This document shows, piece after piece, positions 8,966-18,686 of a DNA stretch of 54,004 bases (the stretch's first letter is position 1; the number at the start of each line of letters is the position of its first letter). The notes under the pieces were generated by a model. The model had not been told where the DNA came from. It saw only the letters and a program-made list of their open reading frames with translations, and made no database searches. This DNA is from G041228335 sp964580905 (GTDB taxonomy: Bacteria; Pseudomonadota; Alphaproteobacteria; Puniceispirillales; UBA1172). The stretch covers positions 1 to 54,004 of the forward strand of contig CAZOLR010000013.1 of NCBI GenBank assembly GCA_964580905.1, read 5' to 3'. The position numbers were made by a program, and so were the translations under genes.

Positions 8966-9799
8966 ATGACAGCCACGACCGCAATGCCCGAAAATCAGGA
9001 CATCCTGCTGGACGTCAATAATATCGAAGTGATTTACAACCATGTTATTCTGGTGCTGAAAGGCGTCTCGCTGACGGTGCCGAGAGGCGGGATCACAGCC
9101 CTTCTGGGCGGCAATGGTGCGGGCAAGACAACAACACTCAAAGCCATTTCAAATCTGCTGCATTCTGAACGTGGCGAAGTCACCAAAGGTTCAATCCGAT
9201 ATCGTGGCCAGCCGGTGGCTGATCTTGATCCGGCAACGCTGGTCCGCAAGGGTGTTATTCAGGTTATGGAAGGACGCCATTGTTTTGAACATCTGACCAT
9301 TGAGGAAAATCTGCTGACCGGTGCCTTCACCCGAAAGGTTAGCCGCGGCGATATCGCCGCTGAACTCGAACGTGTTTACACCTATTTCCCCAGACTGAAA
9401 GAACGCCGCAAATCACAGGCCGGATATACTTCCGGCGGTGAACAGCAGATGTGCGCCATCGGACGCGCCCTTATGTCGACGCCTGAAACTGTCCTCCTTG
9501 ATGAACCTTCAATGGGGCTTGCACCTCAGCTCGTTGAGGAAATTTTCAACATCGTCAAAGACCTGAACGAAAAGGAAGGGGTTTCCTTTCTTCTGGCTGA
9601 ACAGAATACCAATATTGCCCTGCGCTTTGCTCATTACGGATATATTCTTGAAAACGGGCGGGTGGTGATGGATGGACCGGCGGCAGACCTGCGCGAGAAT
9701 CCGGACGTGAAGGAATTCTATCTCGGCATGTCCGATGAAGGCCGTAAATCCTTCCGTGATGTGCGATCTTATCGACGTCGTAAGAGATGGCTCAGCTAA
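8966..9799 (+). CDS. livF: Branched-chain amino acid-type ABC transporter ATP-binding protein (LivF)
   Basis: This 277-residue second ATPase of the importer has Walker A GGNGAGKTT (about residue 47), signature YTSGGEQQMCAIGRAL (about 154), Walker B TVLLDEPSMGLAP (about 174) and H-loop switch LLAEQNT. It is about 40 residues longer than classic LivF, with an N-terminal extension and a basic C-terminus (YRRRKRWLS). The stop overlaps the start of the PaaK-like ligase, so translation is probably coupled. Confidence 0.92.
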   Translation: MTATTAMPENQDILLDVNNIEVIYNHVILVLKGVSLTVPRGGITALLGGNGAGKTTTLKAISNLLHSERGEVTKGSIRYRGQPVADLDPATLVRKGVIQVMEGRHCFEHLTIEENLLTGAFTRKVSRGDIAAELERVYTYFPRLKERRKSQAGYTSGGEQQMCAIGRALMSTPETVLLDEPSMGLAPQLVEEIFNIVKDLNEKEGVSFLLAEQNTNIALRFAHYGYILENGRVVMDGPAADLRENPDVKEFYLGMSDEGRKSFRDVRSYRRRKRWLS

Positions 9800-11037
9800 T
9801 GGCAGACCGGTCGCAAAAATATTATGACGAGCTGGAAACCCGGAGCCGGGACGCGAGGGCTGAATCCCTTGCCTCATGCCTTCCAGAACTTGTCCGGCAC
9901 GCACAGGAAAACACCACAGGTTATGCGGAAAGCCTGAAGGAAACAGACGCCGCGACAATCACCGACACCCAAAGCCTTGCTTCCCTGCCTGTCCTGCGGA
10001 AGAGCCGGATGATGCACGCATCCGGCAAGGATTTACCCTTAAAGGATTTCATCAGCTGCAGCATGGCAGATATCGATCATGTCTTTCAGTCACCCGGCCC
10101 GATTTATGAGCCGGGCATGCGGAGCCATGACTGGTGGCGTTTCGGCCGTTTTCTCCATGCCCTTGGCATCGGGCGGGGCGATCTTGTGCAGAACTGTTTT
10201 GCCTATCATTTCACCCCGGCCGGAATGATGTTTGAAAGTGCCGCCCATGCGGTTGGCGCAACGGTGTTTCCTGCCGGCACAGGCCAGACGGAAATGCAGG
10301 CAACCGCCATGTCAAATCTTGGCGTCAGCGCATATGCCGGCACACCAGATTATCTGAAAGCCATCCTTGAAAAAGGTGAAGAGATGGGCCTTGATATGGG
10401 CAGGGTCACCAAAGCCGCGGTGAGCGGCGGGCCTCTCTTCCCGGCTCTGAGGGAAGAATATAACAACCGGGGCATTACCTGCCTTCAATGTTATGGCACC
10501 GCAGATGTCGGCCATATCGCTTATGAGACTGAGGCGATGGAAGGCATGATCGTTGATGAAGGTGTTATTGTTGAAATTGTCACCCCGGGCACCGGCCACC
10601 CAGTCCCGGCAGGGGAAATAGGTGAAGTTCTTGTCACCAGCCTCAACAAGGACTTTCCGATGATCCGCTTTGCCACCGGTGACCTTTCGGCTGTTCTGCC
10701 GGGCGAGAGCCCCTGCGGCAGAACAAATCTCAGGATTGTGGGGTGGAGAGGCCGGGCTGATCAGGCCACCAAGGTCAAAGGTATGTTCGTCCGCCCGGAA
10801 CAGGTGGCACAGCTTGTCGCCCGCTTCGACAGCATCAGCAAAGCCCGGGTCACCGTCAGTCATGACGGATCATCCGACCAGATGCATATCCAGTTTGAAT
10901 CCACCGAGGCGGATATATCCGGTATTGATGAGGCGGTCCGTGATGTGCTCAAACTTCGCGGCACCGTCGAATGGTGTGCGCCGGGAAGTTTACCGAATGA
11001 TGGCAAGGTTATTGATGACAGCCGTGAAATTGGCTAA
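9799..11037 (+). CDS. Phenylacetate-CoA ligase (PaaK)-like AMP-forming ligase
   Basis: This 412-residue ANL enzyme is related to PaaK. It has the N-terminal helical region of that family (ETRSRDARAESL), a central YEPGMRSHDWWRFGRFLHALG region, AVSGGPLF near residue 211, YGTADVGHIAYE near 232, and a C-terminal domain around GRADQATKVKGMFVRPEQV near 319. The usual P-loop is weak, as in other short PaaK-like proteins next to Liv transporters. ATG 9799 overlaps the livF TAA (TAATG); ATG 9787 is an alternative adding four residues. The substrate is unknown. Confidence 0.8.
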   Translation: MADRSQKYYDELETRSRDARAESLASCLPELVRHAQENTTGYAESLKETDAATITDTQSLASLPVLRKSRMMHASGKDLPLKDFISCSMADIDHVFQSPGPIYEPGMRSHDWWRFGRFLHALGIGRGDLVQNCFAYHFTPAGMMFESAAHAVGATVFPAGTGQTEMQATAMSNLGVSAYAGTPDYLKAILEKGEEMGLDMGRVTKAAVSGGPLFPALREEYNNRGITCLQCYGTADVGHIAYETEAMEGMIVDEGVIVEIVTPGTGHPVPAGEIGEVLVTSLNKDFPMIRFATGDLSAVLPGESPCGRTNLRIVGWRGRADQATKVKGMFVRPEQVAQLVARFDSISKARVTVSHDGSSDQMHIQFESTEADISGIDEAVRDVLKLRGTVEWCAPGSLPNDGKVIDDSREIG

Positions 11038-11061
11038 ATCATTCATCGGTAAAGGCGGGGT

Positions 11062-12216
11062 ATGAAGATGGATTTTTCACTCAGTGAGGAACAGCAGGCT
11101 ATTTTTGATATGGCCAGGGATTTCGGCCAGAGCGCTATTGCTCCCCATGCGCTGGACTGGGACCAGAACCAGCAGATGCCAAAGGATATGTTGCGTGAAG
11201 CGGCAGAACTCGGCCTTGCCGCCATCTATGTGCCTGAAGAGCATGGTGGCTCCGGCCTGACCAGGCTTGATGCCACGCTCATTTTTGAAGCTCTTGCCAT
11301 GGCCTGCCCTTCGGTTTCATCCTTTCTTTCCATTCACAATATGGTCGCCTGGATGGTCTCCGGCTTTGGCAGTGATGCGTTGAGGGCACGGTATCAGCAT
11401 GACCTCAACACGATGACGAAAATCGCCTCTTATTGCCTGACCGAACCCGGATCAGGTTCGGATGCCGCAGCCCTTCGTACCAGGGCAGAAAGAACCAACG
11501 AAGGATTCCGGCTCACGGGAACAAAAACATTCATTTCCGGCGGGGATTATTCCGATCTGTATGTGGTCATGTGCCGGACCGGAGATGACAGTCCCAAAGG
11601 AATTTCCGCCATCATGGTTGACACAGGAACAGAAGGTCTTTCCTTCGGTGCCCAGGAGATCAAGATGGGATGGCGCGGACAACCCACAGCGCAGGTCATT
11701 TTTGACAACTGCCCGGTGGCGGCAGAAAACCTGCTCGGGGAAGAAGGGGCCGGATTCCGCTACGCGATGATGGGGCTGGATGGCGGCAGGCTGAACATTG
11801 CCGCAGCAGCACTCGGCGGCGCGCAGGAAGCGCTTAACCGTGCGCTTATATATGCCGGTGAACGCAAGGCTTTCGGCCGCTCCATCGATCAGTTCCAGTC
11901 CCTCCAGTTCAAACTTGCCGATATGGAAACAGAATTGCAGGCGGCCCGTGTGTTTCTGCATAAGGCCGCGTGGAAACTTGACCGCAAGGACCCGGAAGCA
12001 ACCCGATACTGCGCCATGGCAAAACGATTCGTGACCGATGTTGCCTTCAATGTGGCCAATCAGGCACTGCAGATCCATGGCGGCTACGGCTACCTTGCCG
12101 ATTACGGCATCGAAAAGATCGTCCGTGACCTGCGGGTACATCAGATTCTCGAAGGCACAAATGAAATCATGCGCCTGATCATTTCTCGCTCACTACTGGC
12201 AACGCGCGACGCATGA
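11062..12216 (+). CDS. Isobutyryl-CoA dehydrogenase-type acyl-CoA dehydrogenase
   Basis: This 384-residue flavoenzyme has the acyl-CoA dehydrogenase fold. The FAD and substrate region CLTEPGSGSDAAALRT is near residue 130, and the C-terminal part reads QALQIHGGYGYLADYGIEK then HQILEGTNEIMRLI. The glutamate in EGTNEI (about 364) is the catalytic base in the ACAD8/isobutyryl-CoA group. It would convert isobutyryl-CoA to methacrylyl-CoA in valine breakdown. ATG 11062 follows GGCGGGG; ATG 11068 is equally possible. Its stop overlaps the start of the next gene (ATGA), whose product acts two steps later in the same pathway. Confidence 0.87.
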   Translation: MKMDFSLSEEQQAIFDMARDFGQSAIAPHALDWDQNQQMPKDMLREAAELGLAAIYVPEEHGGSGLTRLDATLIFEALAMACPSVSSFLSIHNMVAWMVSGFGSDALRARYQHDLNTMTKIASYCLTEPGSGSDAAALRTRAERTNEGFRLTGTKTFISGGDYSDLYVVMCRTGDDSPKGISAIMVDTGTEGLSFGAQEIKMGWRGQPTAQVIFDNCPVAAENLLGEEGAGFRYAMMGLDGGRLNIAAAALGGAQEALNRALIYAGERKAFGRSIDQFQSLQFKLADMETELQAARVFLHKAAWKLDRKDPEATRYCAMAKRFVTDVAFNVANQALQIHGGYGYLADYGIEKIVRDLRVHQILEGTNEIMRLIISRSLLATRDA

Positions 12217-13226
12217 CCGACCTCATCATCCGGCAGGAAAACAGCACCGGCAGGCTTTCCCTGAATCGGCCTGATGCGCTGAATGCGCTGACCCATGACA
12301 TGGCCTTGTCGATGGAATCCCAACTCAATATCTGGAAGAATGATAACGGCATCCGCCAGATCCTCATCGATGCAACCGGCGAGAAAGCTTTTTGTGCCGG
12401 CGGCGACATTCAGGATCTCTACCATTATGGAAGAAACGGTGATTTTGCCTTTGGCCAGCGTTTCTGGATGGACGAATACAGGCTCAACGCCCTGATCGCC
12501 AACTACCCTAAACCCGTCATTGTGCTGATGCAGGGATACGTCATGGGCGGAGGCGTCGGAATTGCCTGCCATGGCTCACATAGGGTGGTGGGACAGTCAA
12601 GCCGTATTGCCCTGCCGGAATGTTCGATAGGGCTTATCCCGGATGTGGGAAGCAGCGCCATACTTGCCGCCGCCCCGGGGAGGCTTGGAGATTACCTGGC
12701 GACAACCGGCTACCGGATGGATGCCGGGGATGCGATCCATGCCGGATTTGCCGATATTTTCATTCCGGAAGAACACTGGCCTCAATTAAAGGCAGAACTG
12801 ATTGAGGAAGGCGACACAAACTTGCTCAAGGAACGTTCCGGAATGCCGCCCTCTCCTTCTCTTTTTGAACATGAAGGTGAGATCCAATCTCTCTTCACCA
12901 CCGCTGATGCCGCCACACTTATCCGGCAGATCGAAAGCGCGGAGGGGGAATTTGCCAGGGCCACCGCGGCTGTTTTACGCCGCCAGTCTCCTCTTTCACT
13001 TTACAGCACCCTTGCCATTCTGGAAAAATTGAGGACGAAGCCCGGGCTTGACCATGCTCTTGAACTGGAATACCGATTCACCAGCCGGAGCAGTGCCCGG
13101 GGGGACTTCCTTGAGGGCATACGCGCCGCTATCATAGACAAGGATCGCCATCCGGTGTGGAAACATGCATCCATCGAAGATGTTCCTGAGGCAGACATAG
13201 CTGAAATGCTGGCACCCCTCGATTAA
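12213..13226 (+). CDS. 3-hydroxyisobutyryl-CoA hydrolase-like (crotonase superfamily)
   Basis: This 337-residue crotonase-fold protein has the oxyanion-hole segments AFCAGGDIQDLYHYG (about residue 60) and MGGGVGIACHGSHRV (about 111), then ALPECSIGLIPDVGSS (about 132). The GGGVGI, PE and IGLxPDVG pattern and the long C-terminal helical region match HIBYL-CoA hydrolases rather than simple enoyl-CoA hydratases (about 260 aa). It would release 3-hydroxyisobutyrate in valine catabolism. It is coupled to the upstream isobutyryl-CoA dehydrogenase by a 4-base overlap. The GSS at the end of the motif, where GGS or GGT is usual, is a small deviation. Confidence 0.85.
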   Translation: MTDLIIRQENSTGRLSLNRPDALNALTHDMALSMESQLNIWKNDNGIRQILIDATGEKAFCAGGDIQDLYHYGRNGDFAFGQRFWMDEYRLNALIANYPKPVIVLMQGYVMGGGVGIACHGSHRVVGQSSRIALPECSIGLIPDVGSSAILAAAPGRLGDYLATTGYRMDAGDAIHAGFADIFIPEEHWPQLKAELIEEGDTNLLKERSGMPPSPSLFEHEGEIQSLFTTADAATLIRQIESAEGEFARATAAVLRRQSPLSLYSTLAILEKLRTKPGLDHALELEYRFTSRSSARGDFLEGIRAAIIDKDRHPVWKHASIEDVPEADIAEMLAPLD

Positions 13227-13245
13227 GACCTGAAAGGATATGGAC

Positions 13246-14424
13246 ATGACTGAAATCTGCATTACCGGAGCTGCCCGTACCCCGATGGGTGGCTTTCAGG
13301 GTGAACTTTCCGGCCTTACCGCACCTGAACTTGGCGGCAGGGCTATCGCTGCGGCCCTCAGTTCTGCGGGTATTTCCCCGGATCAGGTGGATGAAGTGAT
13401 GATGGGATGTGTACTTCCCGCCGGGTTGAAGCAGGCACCGGCACGACAGGCGGGATTTCACGGCGGCCTTAACAAGGAAACCCCTGCCACAACGGTCAAT
13501 AAAGTCTGCGGTTCCGGCATGAAAACGGTCATGCTCTGTCATGATGCCATCAGCGCAGGCGGCCCCAGGATAACTGTTGCCGGCGGCATGGAAAGCATGA
13601 CCAACGCACCATATCTGTCCCTTACAACCAGAAATGGCGGCAGGCTCGGGCACCACCAGCTTAATGACCACATGTTCTATGACGGGCTGGAAGATGCCTA
13701 TGACACCGGAACACTGATGGGCAGTTTTGCCGAAGACTGTGCCGAACATTACCAGTTTTCAAGAGAAGAGCAGGACAGTTATGCGCTGGCATCACTGAGC
13801 CGGGCGATCGCCGCACAGAATGCGGGTATTTTCGACCATGAGATCACTCCCGTCAGTCTGCCCGCAAAAGGGGGCGAGATCACCGTCAGCCGGGATGAAC
13901 AACCGGCCAAGGCCAGACCTGAAAAAATTCCTTCACTTCGTCCGGCTTTTCGCAAAGATGGCACGGTCACCGCGGCAAATTCCTCATCGATTTCCGATGG
14001 TGCGGCGGCACTTGTGCTGGCTCATATGGATGCGGTCCGGGACCATGATCTTCCGGTACGGGCAACTATTCGTGGTCATGCCGGTCATGCCCAGGAACCC
14101 GGTTGGTTTACCACCGCCCCTGTTCCCGCGGCGAGAAAACTCCTCGAAAGGCTGGGCTGGGCTGTGGATGATGTCGATCTCTGGGAAGTCAATGAAGCTT
14201 TCGCTGTCGTTCCCATGGCGTTCATGCGGGAACTCGGTGTTGATCATGAAAAGCTGAATATCCATGGTGGTGCCTGCGCGCTCGGACATCCCATCGGAGC
14301 CTCCGGGAGCCGGATTATCGTCACCCTTCTCAATGCCCTTGAGCAGAAAAAACTCAAGCGCGGGGTGGCGGCAATATGTCTTGGTGGCGGTGAAGGGCTG
14401 GCCATTGCCATTGAACGACCCTGA
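13246..14424 (+). CDS. Acetyl-CoA C-acyltransferase (thiolase)
   Basis: This 392-residue thiolase carries all three catalytic elements: nucleophilic cysteine in VNKVCGSGMKT (about residue 88), histidine in CALGHPIGASGS (about 347) and a second cysteine in ICLGGGEG (about 378). It cleaves or forms acetoacetyl-CoA-type substrates; in this setting it could cleave 2-methylacetoacetyl-CoA from isoleucine. ATG 13246 is preferred to ATG 13240 because AAGGA (13234-13238) is properly spaced only for the former. It is the last gene of the liv-valine operon before a 247-base gap. Confidence 0.92.
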   Translation: MTEICITGAARTPMGGFQGELSGLTAPELGGRAIAAALSSAGISPDQVDEVMMGCVLPAGLKQAPARQAGFHGGLNKETPATTVNKVCGSGMKTVMLCHDAISAGGPRITVAGGMESMTNAPYLSLTTRNGGRLGHHQLNDHMFYDGLEDAYDTGTLMGSFAEDCAEHYQFSREEQDSYALASLSRAIAAQNAGIFDHEITPVSLPAKGGEITVSRDEQPAKARPEKIPSLRPAFRKDGTVTAANSSSISDGAAALVLAHMDAVRDHDLPVRATIRGHAGHAQEPGWFTTAPVPAARKLLERLGWAVDDVDLWEVNEAFAVVPMAFMRELGVDHEKLNIHGGACALGHPIGASGSRIIVTLLNALEQKKLKRGVAAICLGGGEGLAIAIERP

Positions 14425-14671
14425 CACGAAATCACTCCCCTGTTCCAGATAGCTATACTCTTTCTTGGCAAATTGAGCTATAATACGACTTCAGGTCATC
14501 TGGAATCATGCCGATTTCAGCACTCACATCTCAGGGTTGAGAATGATCGATATACCCCTGGCATGACCTATTAGCTTGCTCCATTACTTTTCCTGTCCAC
14601 AGAGGCCTGAACCCGGGGTGAGCGGCTATGCCTATCACCCTCCATGTTCAACATCTGGAGGAAAGACCATC
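14425..14671. other. Intergenic leader upstream of the AGCS symporter
   Basis: This 247-base gap between thiolase and symporter is enough for a promoter and a 5' leader. A TATAAT hexamer is at about 14481, but no well-spaced -35 box is convincing. I looked for glycine-riboswitch-like conserved segments and saw none. Confidence 0.4.
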
Positions 14672-16033
14672 ATGGAAACAATCAACTCACTTGTTGGCCA
14701 GATCAACAGTATTGTCTGGGGTCCGTTGATGCTGATACTCATCGTCGGGGTCGGGGCATTTCTTCTGATCCGGACAGCTTTCATGCCATGGCGCAAGATC
14801 TCCTACGGGTTCTCGTTGCTCTGGCAGGGCCGAAGCCCCGAAGGGGTAGGTGATATCAGTGCTTTCAACGCGCTGATGACCTCACTTTCCGCAACAATCG
14901 GCACCGGTAACATTGCCGGGGTTGCCACCGCCATTGCCATTGGCGGGCCCGGCGCCCTCTTTTGGATGTGGGTCACCGCGCTTGTCGGCATGGCCACAAA
15001 ATATGCTGAAGCTGTGCTGGCCGTCAATTTCCGTGAAGTCGATGCCGAAGGAAAGCATATCGGCGGGCCGATGTATTACATCAAGAACGGGCTCGGGAAG
15101 AAATGGCACTGGCTTGGATTCCTTTTTGCCCTTTTCGGGGCGATTGCCGCATTCGGAATAGGCAATATGGTCCAGTCAAACTCCATTGCCGATGCGCTTG
15201 ATGACAAGATCGGGCTGGACCCGATGATGACCGCAGTCATCCTGATTGTTCTGACCGGCGCAGTCCTGATCGGCGGCATCACCCGTATCGCTGTCTGGGC
15301 AGGCCGTCTGGTGCCTTTCATGGCGTTTTTCTATATCGTGTTCGGTTTGATCGTTCTGCTGATCAATATCGGCAATGTGCCGGCCGCTATCGGCACGGTC
15401 TTCAGTCATGCCTTTACCGGAACAGCCGCACAGGGCGGTTTTGCCGGAGCCGCTGTCTGGGCCGCGATCCGTTTCGGCGTGGCCCGCGGGGTATTCTCAA
15501 ACGAAGCCGGTCTCGGCAGTGCGCCGATTGCCCATGCCGCCGCCAAGACAAATGATCCTGTCCGTCAGGGGTCCATTGCCATGCTGGGCACATTTATCGA
15601 TACGATTATCGTGTGTTCGATTACCGGGCTTGCCATCGTCTCTTCCGGGGCATGGACAACAGGAGAGACAGGTGTTGATCTGACGGCACTTGCCTTTTCA
15701 ATGTCTCTTGCGGGTGGTGATTATATTGTCACCATCGCACTGACCATCTTCGCCTTTACCACCATACTTGGTTGGAGCTATTACGGCGAGAAATGCTGGC
15801 AGTATATTTTCGGTGTCGGCACTATCCGTATCTATCGTGTTCTCTGGATCATGGCTGTCTTCATCGGTCCCATGGCACTTACCTTTGAGGGTGGCGCCCG
15901 GGCCGGCATTGATCTCATCTGGCTTGTTGCCGATACCCTTAACGCGATGATGGCCCTGCCAAACCTGATTGCGCTTATTCTTCTCAGTCCGGTTGTCTTT
16001 AAACTGACGCAGGAATATTACGCAAACAAGTAA
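14672..16033 (+). CDS. Sodium:alanine/glycine symporter (AGCS family)
   Basis: This 453-residue inner-membrane transporter has about ten or eleven spans and typical AGCS sequence. Family segments include GIGTGNIAGVATAIAIGGPG-like residues near 75, then FWMWVTALVGMATKYAEAVLAV, the GGPMYYIKNGLG loop, and GVFSNEAGLGSAPIAHAAAKT near 278. The family imports small neutral amino acids with Na+ or H+. ATG 14672 has an excellent GGAGGAAAG site 8 bases upstream; the longer open frame from 14576 has none. A strong terminator follows. Confidence 0.92.
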   Translation: METINSLVGQINSIVWGPLMLILIVGVGAFLLIRTAFMPWRKISYGFSLLWQGRSPEGVGDISAFNALMTSLSATIGTGNIAGVATAIAIGGPGALFWMWVTALVGMATKYAEAVLAVNFREVDAEGKHIGGPMYYIKNGLGKKWHWLGFLFALFGAIAAFGIGNMVQSNSIADALDDKIGLDPMMTAVILIVLTGAVLIGGITRIAVWAGRLVPFMAFFYIVFGLIVLLINIGNVPAAIGTVFSHAFTGTAAQGGFAGAAVWAAIRFGVARGVFSNEAGLGSAPIAHAAAKTNDPVRQGSIAMLGTFIDTIIVCSITGLAIVSSGAWTTGETGVDLTALAFSMSLAGGDYIVTIALTIFAFTTILGWSYYGEKCWQYIFGVGTIRIYRVLWIMAVFIGPMALTFEGGARAGIDLIWLVADTLNAMMALPNLIALILLSPVVFKLTQEYYANK

Positions 16034-16046
16034 CCCACATTTTTTG

Positions 16047-16072
16047 CCCGGGACATTTTTTGTCCCGGGTTT
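16047..16072 (+). terminator. Rho-independent terminator after the AGCS symporter
   Basis: CCCGGGACA (16047-16055) pairs with TGTCCCGGG (16061-16069) around a T5 loop, followed by TTT. It sits 13 bases after the stop codon. Confidence 0.8.
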
Positions 16073-16175
16073 CTGCCTCATTTTCATCTCCTCCCCCTGC
16101 CCGGTTGACAGCGTATAGTCTCCGGACTGAAACTGGTATCAGGAACAAAGATAACCGGGAGGTTGGGGACAAACG

Positions 16176-16943
16176 ATGAAGATTGACCAAACGATTGCCG
16201 CGGTCATTTCCGGCGGCGCTTCAGGGCTTGGCGCCGGGGTGGTGACGGCACTGGCCGGTCGCAATGCCCGCATAACCATCCTTGATACCAATGCCGATTT
16301 GGGGCAGGCGCTGGCCAGAGATACCGGCGCCCTTTTTGTGCAATGCGACGTTACCGACCCCGGCGCTGTTTCCTCTGCCCTTCAAAAGGCAAGAGTTGCC
16401 CATGGTCAGGAAAGGCTGACCATCAATTGCGCGGGCATCGCCCCGGCTTCAAAGACTGTCTCACGCGGGGAGGCACATGATGCTGATCTCTTTCAGCGTG
16501 TCATCGCCATCAATCTGGTCGGCAGTTTCAATCTTTCAAGCCAGAGCGCGGCAGGCATGTCTGCCACCGCCCCCCTTAACGAGGATGGTGAACGCGGGGT
16601 GATCATCAACACCGCATCGGTTGCCGCCTATGACGGGCAGATCGGCCAGATTGCCTATGCCGCATCAAAGGGAGGCATCGCCGCCATGACACTGCCCATG
16701 GCACGTGATCTCGCCGATAAGGGCGTGCGTGTGATGGCTATTGCCCCGGGTATTTTCGGTACCCCCATGTTGCGCGCTTTCCCACAGGAGGTGCAGGATG
16801 CTCTGGCCGCCCAGGTCCCTTTTCCTTCGCGGTTGGGTGAGGCTTCTGAATTTGCCGATCTGGCCCTTCATATTGCTGAAAACCCGATGTTGAACGGGTC
16901 CGTTATTCGTCTGGACGGCGCCATCCGGATGCCGCCCCGATAG
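16176..16943 (+). CDS. Short-chain dehydrogenase, HSD10-like (3-hydroxyacyl-CoA / 2-methyl-3-hydroxybutyryl-CoA dehydrogenase)
   Basis: This 255-residue SDR has the cofactor motif ISGGASGLGAGV (about residue 11), active-site serine in NTASVAAY (about 148) and YAASKGG (Tyr about 161). The acidic residue after beta2 (ILDTNADLG) indicates NAD preference. The DGQIGQIAYAASKGGIAAMT segment and IAPGIFGTPM are typical of HSD10-type 3-hydroxyacyl-CoA dehydrogenases, which oxidise 2-methyl-3-hydroxybutyryl-CoA in isoleucine breakdown. GGGAGG lies upstream of ATG 16176. It starts a new transcription unit after the terminator and precedes the leucine genes. Confidence 0.87.
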   Translation: MKIDQTIAAVISGGASGLGAGVVTALAGRNARITILDTNADLGQALARDTGALFVQCDVTDPGAVSSALQKARVAHGQERLTINCAGIAPASKTVSRGEAHDADLFQRVIAINLVGSFNLSSQSAAGMSATAPLNEDGERGVIINTASVAAYDGQIGQIAYAASKGGIAAMTLPMARDLADKGVRVMAIAPGIFGTPMLRAFPQEVQDALAAQVPFPSRLGEASEFADLALHIAENPMLNGSVIRLDGAIRMPPR

Positions 16944-16961
16944 AACAGGGGTGACAGGACC

Positions 16962-18686
16962 ATGTTTGAAGATGAACTGAAACCACGAGGCGGGATGTCC
17001 TTTGTCTCAGGCCCTGCAGATCAACCGATCTGGGAGAAAACCATCCCCCAGACCCTCCGCGAAGCAGTTCATCTTCACGGATCAGCACCCGCCGCCATCT
17101 TCCATGAAAGCGGCATCCGCTGGAGCTATAATGATCTTGATCAGGTCAGTCGTGATATGGCCGCAGGGCTTCTTTCACTGGGCATTGAACGGGGAGACAG
17201 GGTTGGCATCTGGTCACCAAACCGATGGGAATGGGTCGCGCTTCAGTTTGCCACTGCAAGAATTGGCGCGGTACTGGTGACAATCAATCCTGCCTATCGG
17301 AAGGCAGAAGTTGAATATGTCCTCAACAAGACTGGCACAAAAGCTTTGGTTCTGGCGCCGGAATTCAAGACGTCGGATTACATTGCCATGATCGCTGATC
17401 TGGCCCCTGAACTTGAGAAAAGCACCCCCGGAAACCTCAGATGCACCCGTCTTCCGGCGCTCCGATCATGCATCCGCATGGGGGAAGATGAAACACCGGG
17501 GATGATGAACATCGCTGATCTGATGGGACGGGCTGATGACACGCTTCGTGCGCATGCGGATGAGATTTCTCTCACGCTCAGCCCGGCTGATCCGATCAAT
17601 ATCCAGTTTACCAGCGGCACGACAGGCGCACCGAAAGGCGCAACCCTGACCCACCGCAACATTGTGAACAACGCCCGCTTCACCATTGATAGAATGCGTC
17701 TTCAGGCAGGTGAAGGTCTTTGCATTCCCGTGCCGCTTTATCACTGCTTTGGCATGGTAATGGGGTCATTGGCCTCAGTCACCAGAGGGGCTTTCATGGT
17801 TTTCCCGGCCGAAGGTTTTGACCCACTGATGACCCTCAGGGCTGTCTCGGATGAACGATGTTCGGCTCTCTACAGCGTGCCGACCATGTTTCTTGCCATG
17901 CTTGATCACCCGGAATTTTCCGGATTTGATCTCTCCTGTCTGCGCACCGGCATCATGGCAGGCGCTCCCTGCCCGATGGAGGTGATGCGGCGGGTGATGG
18001 GTGAGATGAATCTCAAAGAAATTACCATCGCCTATGGCATGACCGAAACAAGTCCGGTCTCCTTTCAGTCTCACCCCGATGATCCGATTGAGCTCAGGGT
18101 TTCTACTGTCGGGCGGATCCATCCCCATACCACCGTCCGTATTGTGGACGAGAACGGCCGGATTGTTCCGGTTGGTCAGAAAGGTGAATTGCAGACACTC
18201 GGATATTCCGTCATGCAGGGCTATTGGGGCGAAGATGAGCAGACAGCCGCCGCCATCGATGCCGAAGGCTGGATGCATACAGGTGATCTGGCAACACTGG
18301 ATGAAAACGGCTTCTGCCGTATCGTCGGACGGGTCAAAGATATGGTGATACGTGGCGGGGAGAATATTTACCCGAGAGAGGTGGAAGAATTTCTCTATGC
18401 GCATCCATCGATCCAGCAGGTGCAGGTTTTCGGTGTGCCGGATCCGAAATATGGCGAAGAACTCTGCGCATTTATCATTTTGCATGACGGCAAGGATGAA
18501 GACGCCGCATCCATCCGCACCTGGTGCGAGGGGCAGATTGCCCATTACAAGATACCGCGGCATATCCGCTTCCGGCAATCTTTGCCCATGACCGTCACTG
18601 GCAAGCCCCAGAAATTCGTCATGCGGGCTGAAATGATCCGGGAGCTGAAGCTTGAAGAATATGAGGGAATAACGAGCACAGGCTGA
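16962..18686 (+). CDS. Medium-chain-type acyl-CoA synthetase (ACSF2-like)
   Basis: This 574-residue AMP-forming ligase has P-loop FTSGTTGAPKGATLTH (about residue 215), adenylate motif YGMTETSP (about 357), GDLATLDENGF (about 443), hinge GRVKDMVIRGGENIYPRE and the catalytic lysine in TGKPQKF (about 547). The N-terminus (SGPADQPIWEKTIPQTLREA) resembles ACSF2-type enzymes commonly found in leucine and isovalerate clusters. It probably activates a short or branched acid so that it can enter the adjacent dehydrogenase route. It begins 18 bases after the SDR stop. Confidence 0.88.
   Translation: MFEDELKPRGGMSFVSGPADQPIWEKTIPQTLREAVHLHGSAPAAIFHESGIRWSYNDLDQVSRDMAAGLLSLGIERGDRVGIWSPNRWEWVALQFATARIGAVLVTINPAYRKAEVEYVLNKTGTKALVLAPEFKTSDYIAMIADLAPELEKSTPGNLRCTRLPALRSCIRMGEDETPGMMNIADLMGRADDTLRAHADEISLTLSPADPINIQFTSGTTGAPKGATLTHRNIVNNARFTIDRMRLQAGEGLCIPVPLYHCFGMVMGSLASVTRGAFMVFPAEGFDPLMTLRAVSDERCSALYSVPTMFLAMLDHPEFSGFDLSCLRTGIMAGAPCPMEVMRRVMGEMNLKEITIAYGMTETSPVSFQSHPDDPIELRVSTVGRIHPHTTVRIVDENGRIVPVGQKGELQTLGYSVMQGYWGEDEQTAAAIDAEGWMHTGDLATLDENGFCRIVGRVKDMVIRGGENIYPREVEEFLYAHPSIQQVQVFGVPDPKYGEELCAFIILHDGKDEDAASIRTWCEGQIAHYKIPRHIRFRQSLPMTVTGKPQKFVMRAEMIRELKLEEYEGITSTG

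Noticed and set aside
14425..14671. Riboswitch upstream of the AGCS symporter
   Set aside because: No conserved glycine-aptamer segments or convincing paired structure were seen.
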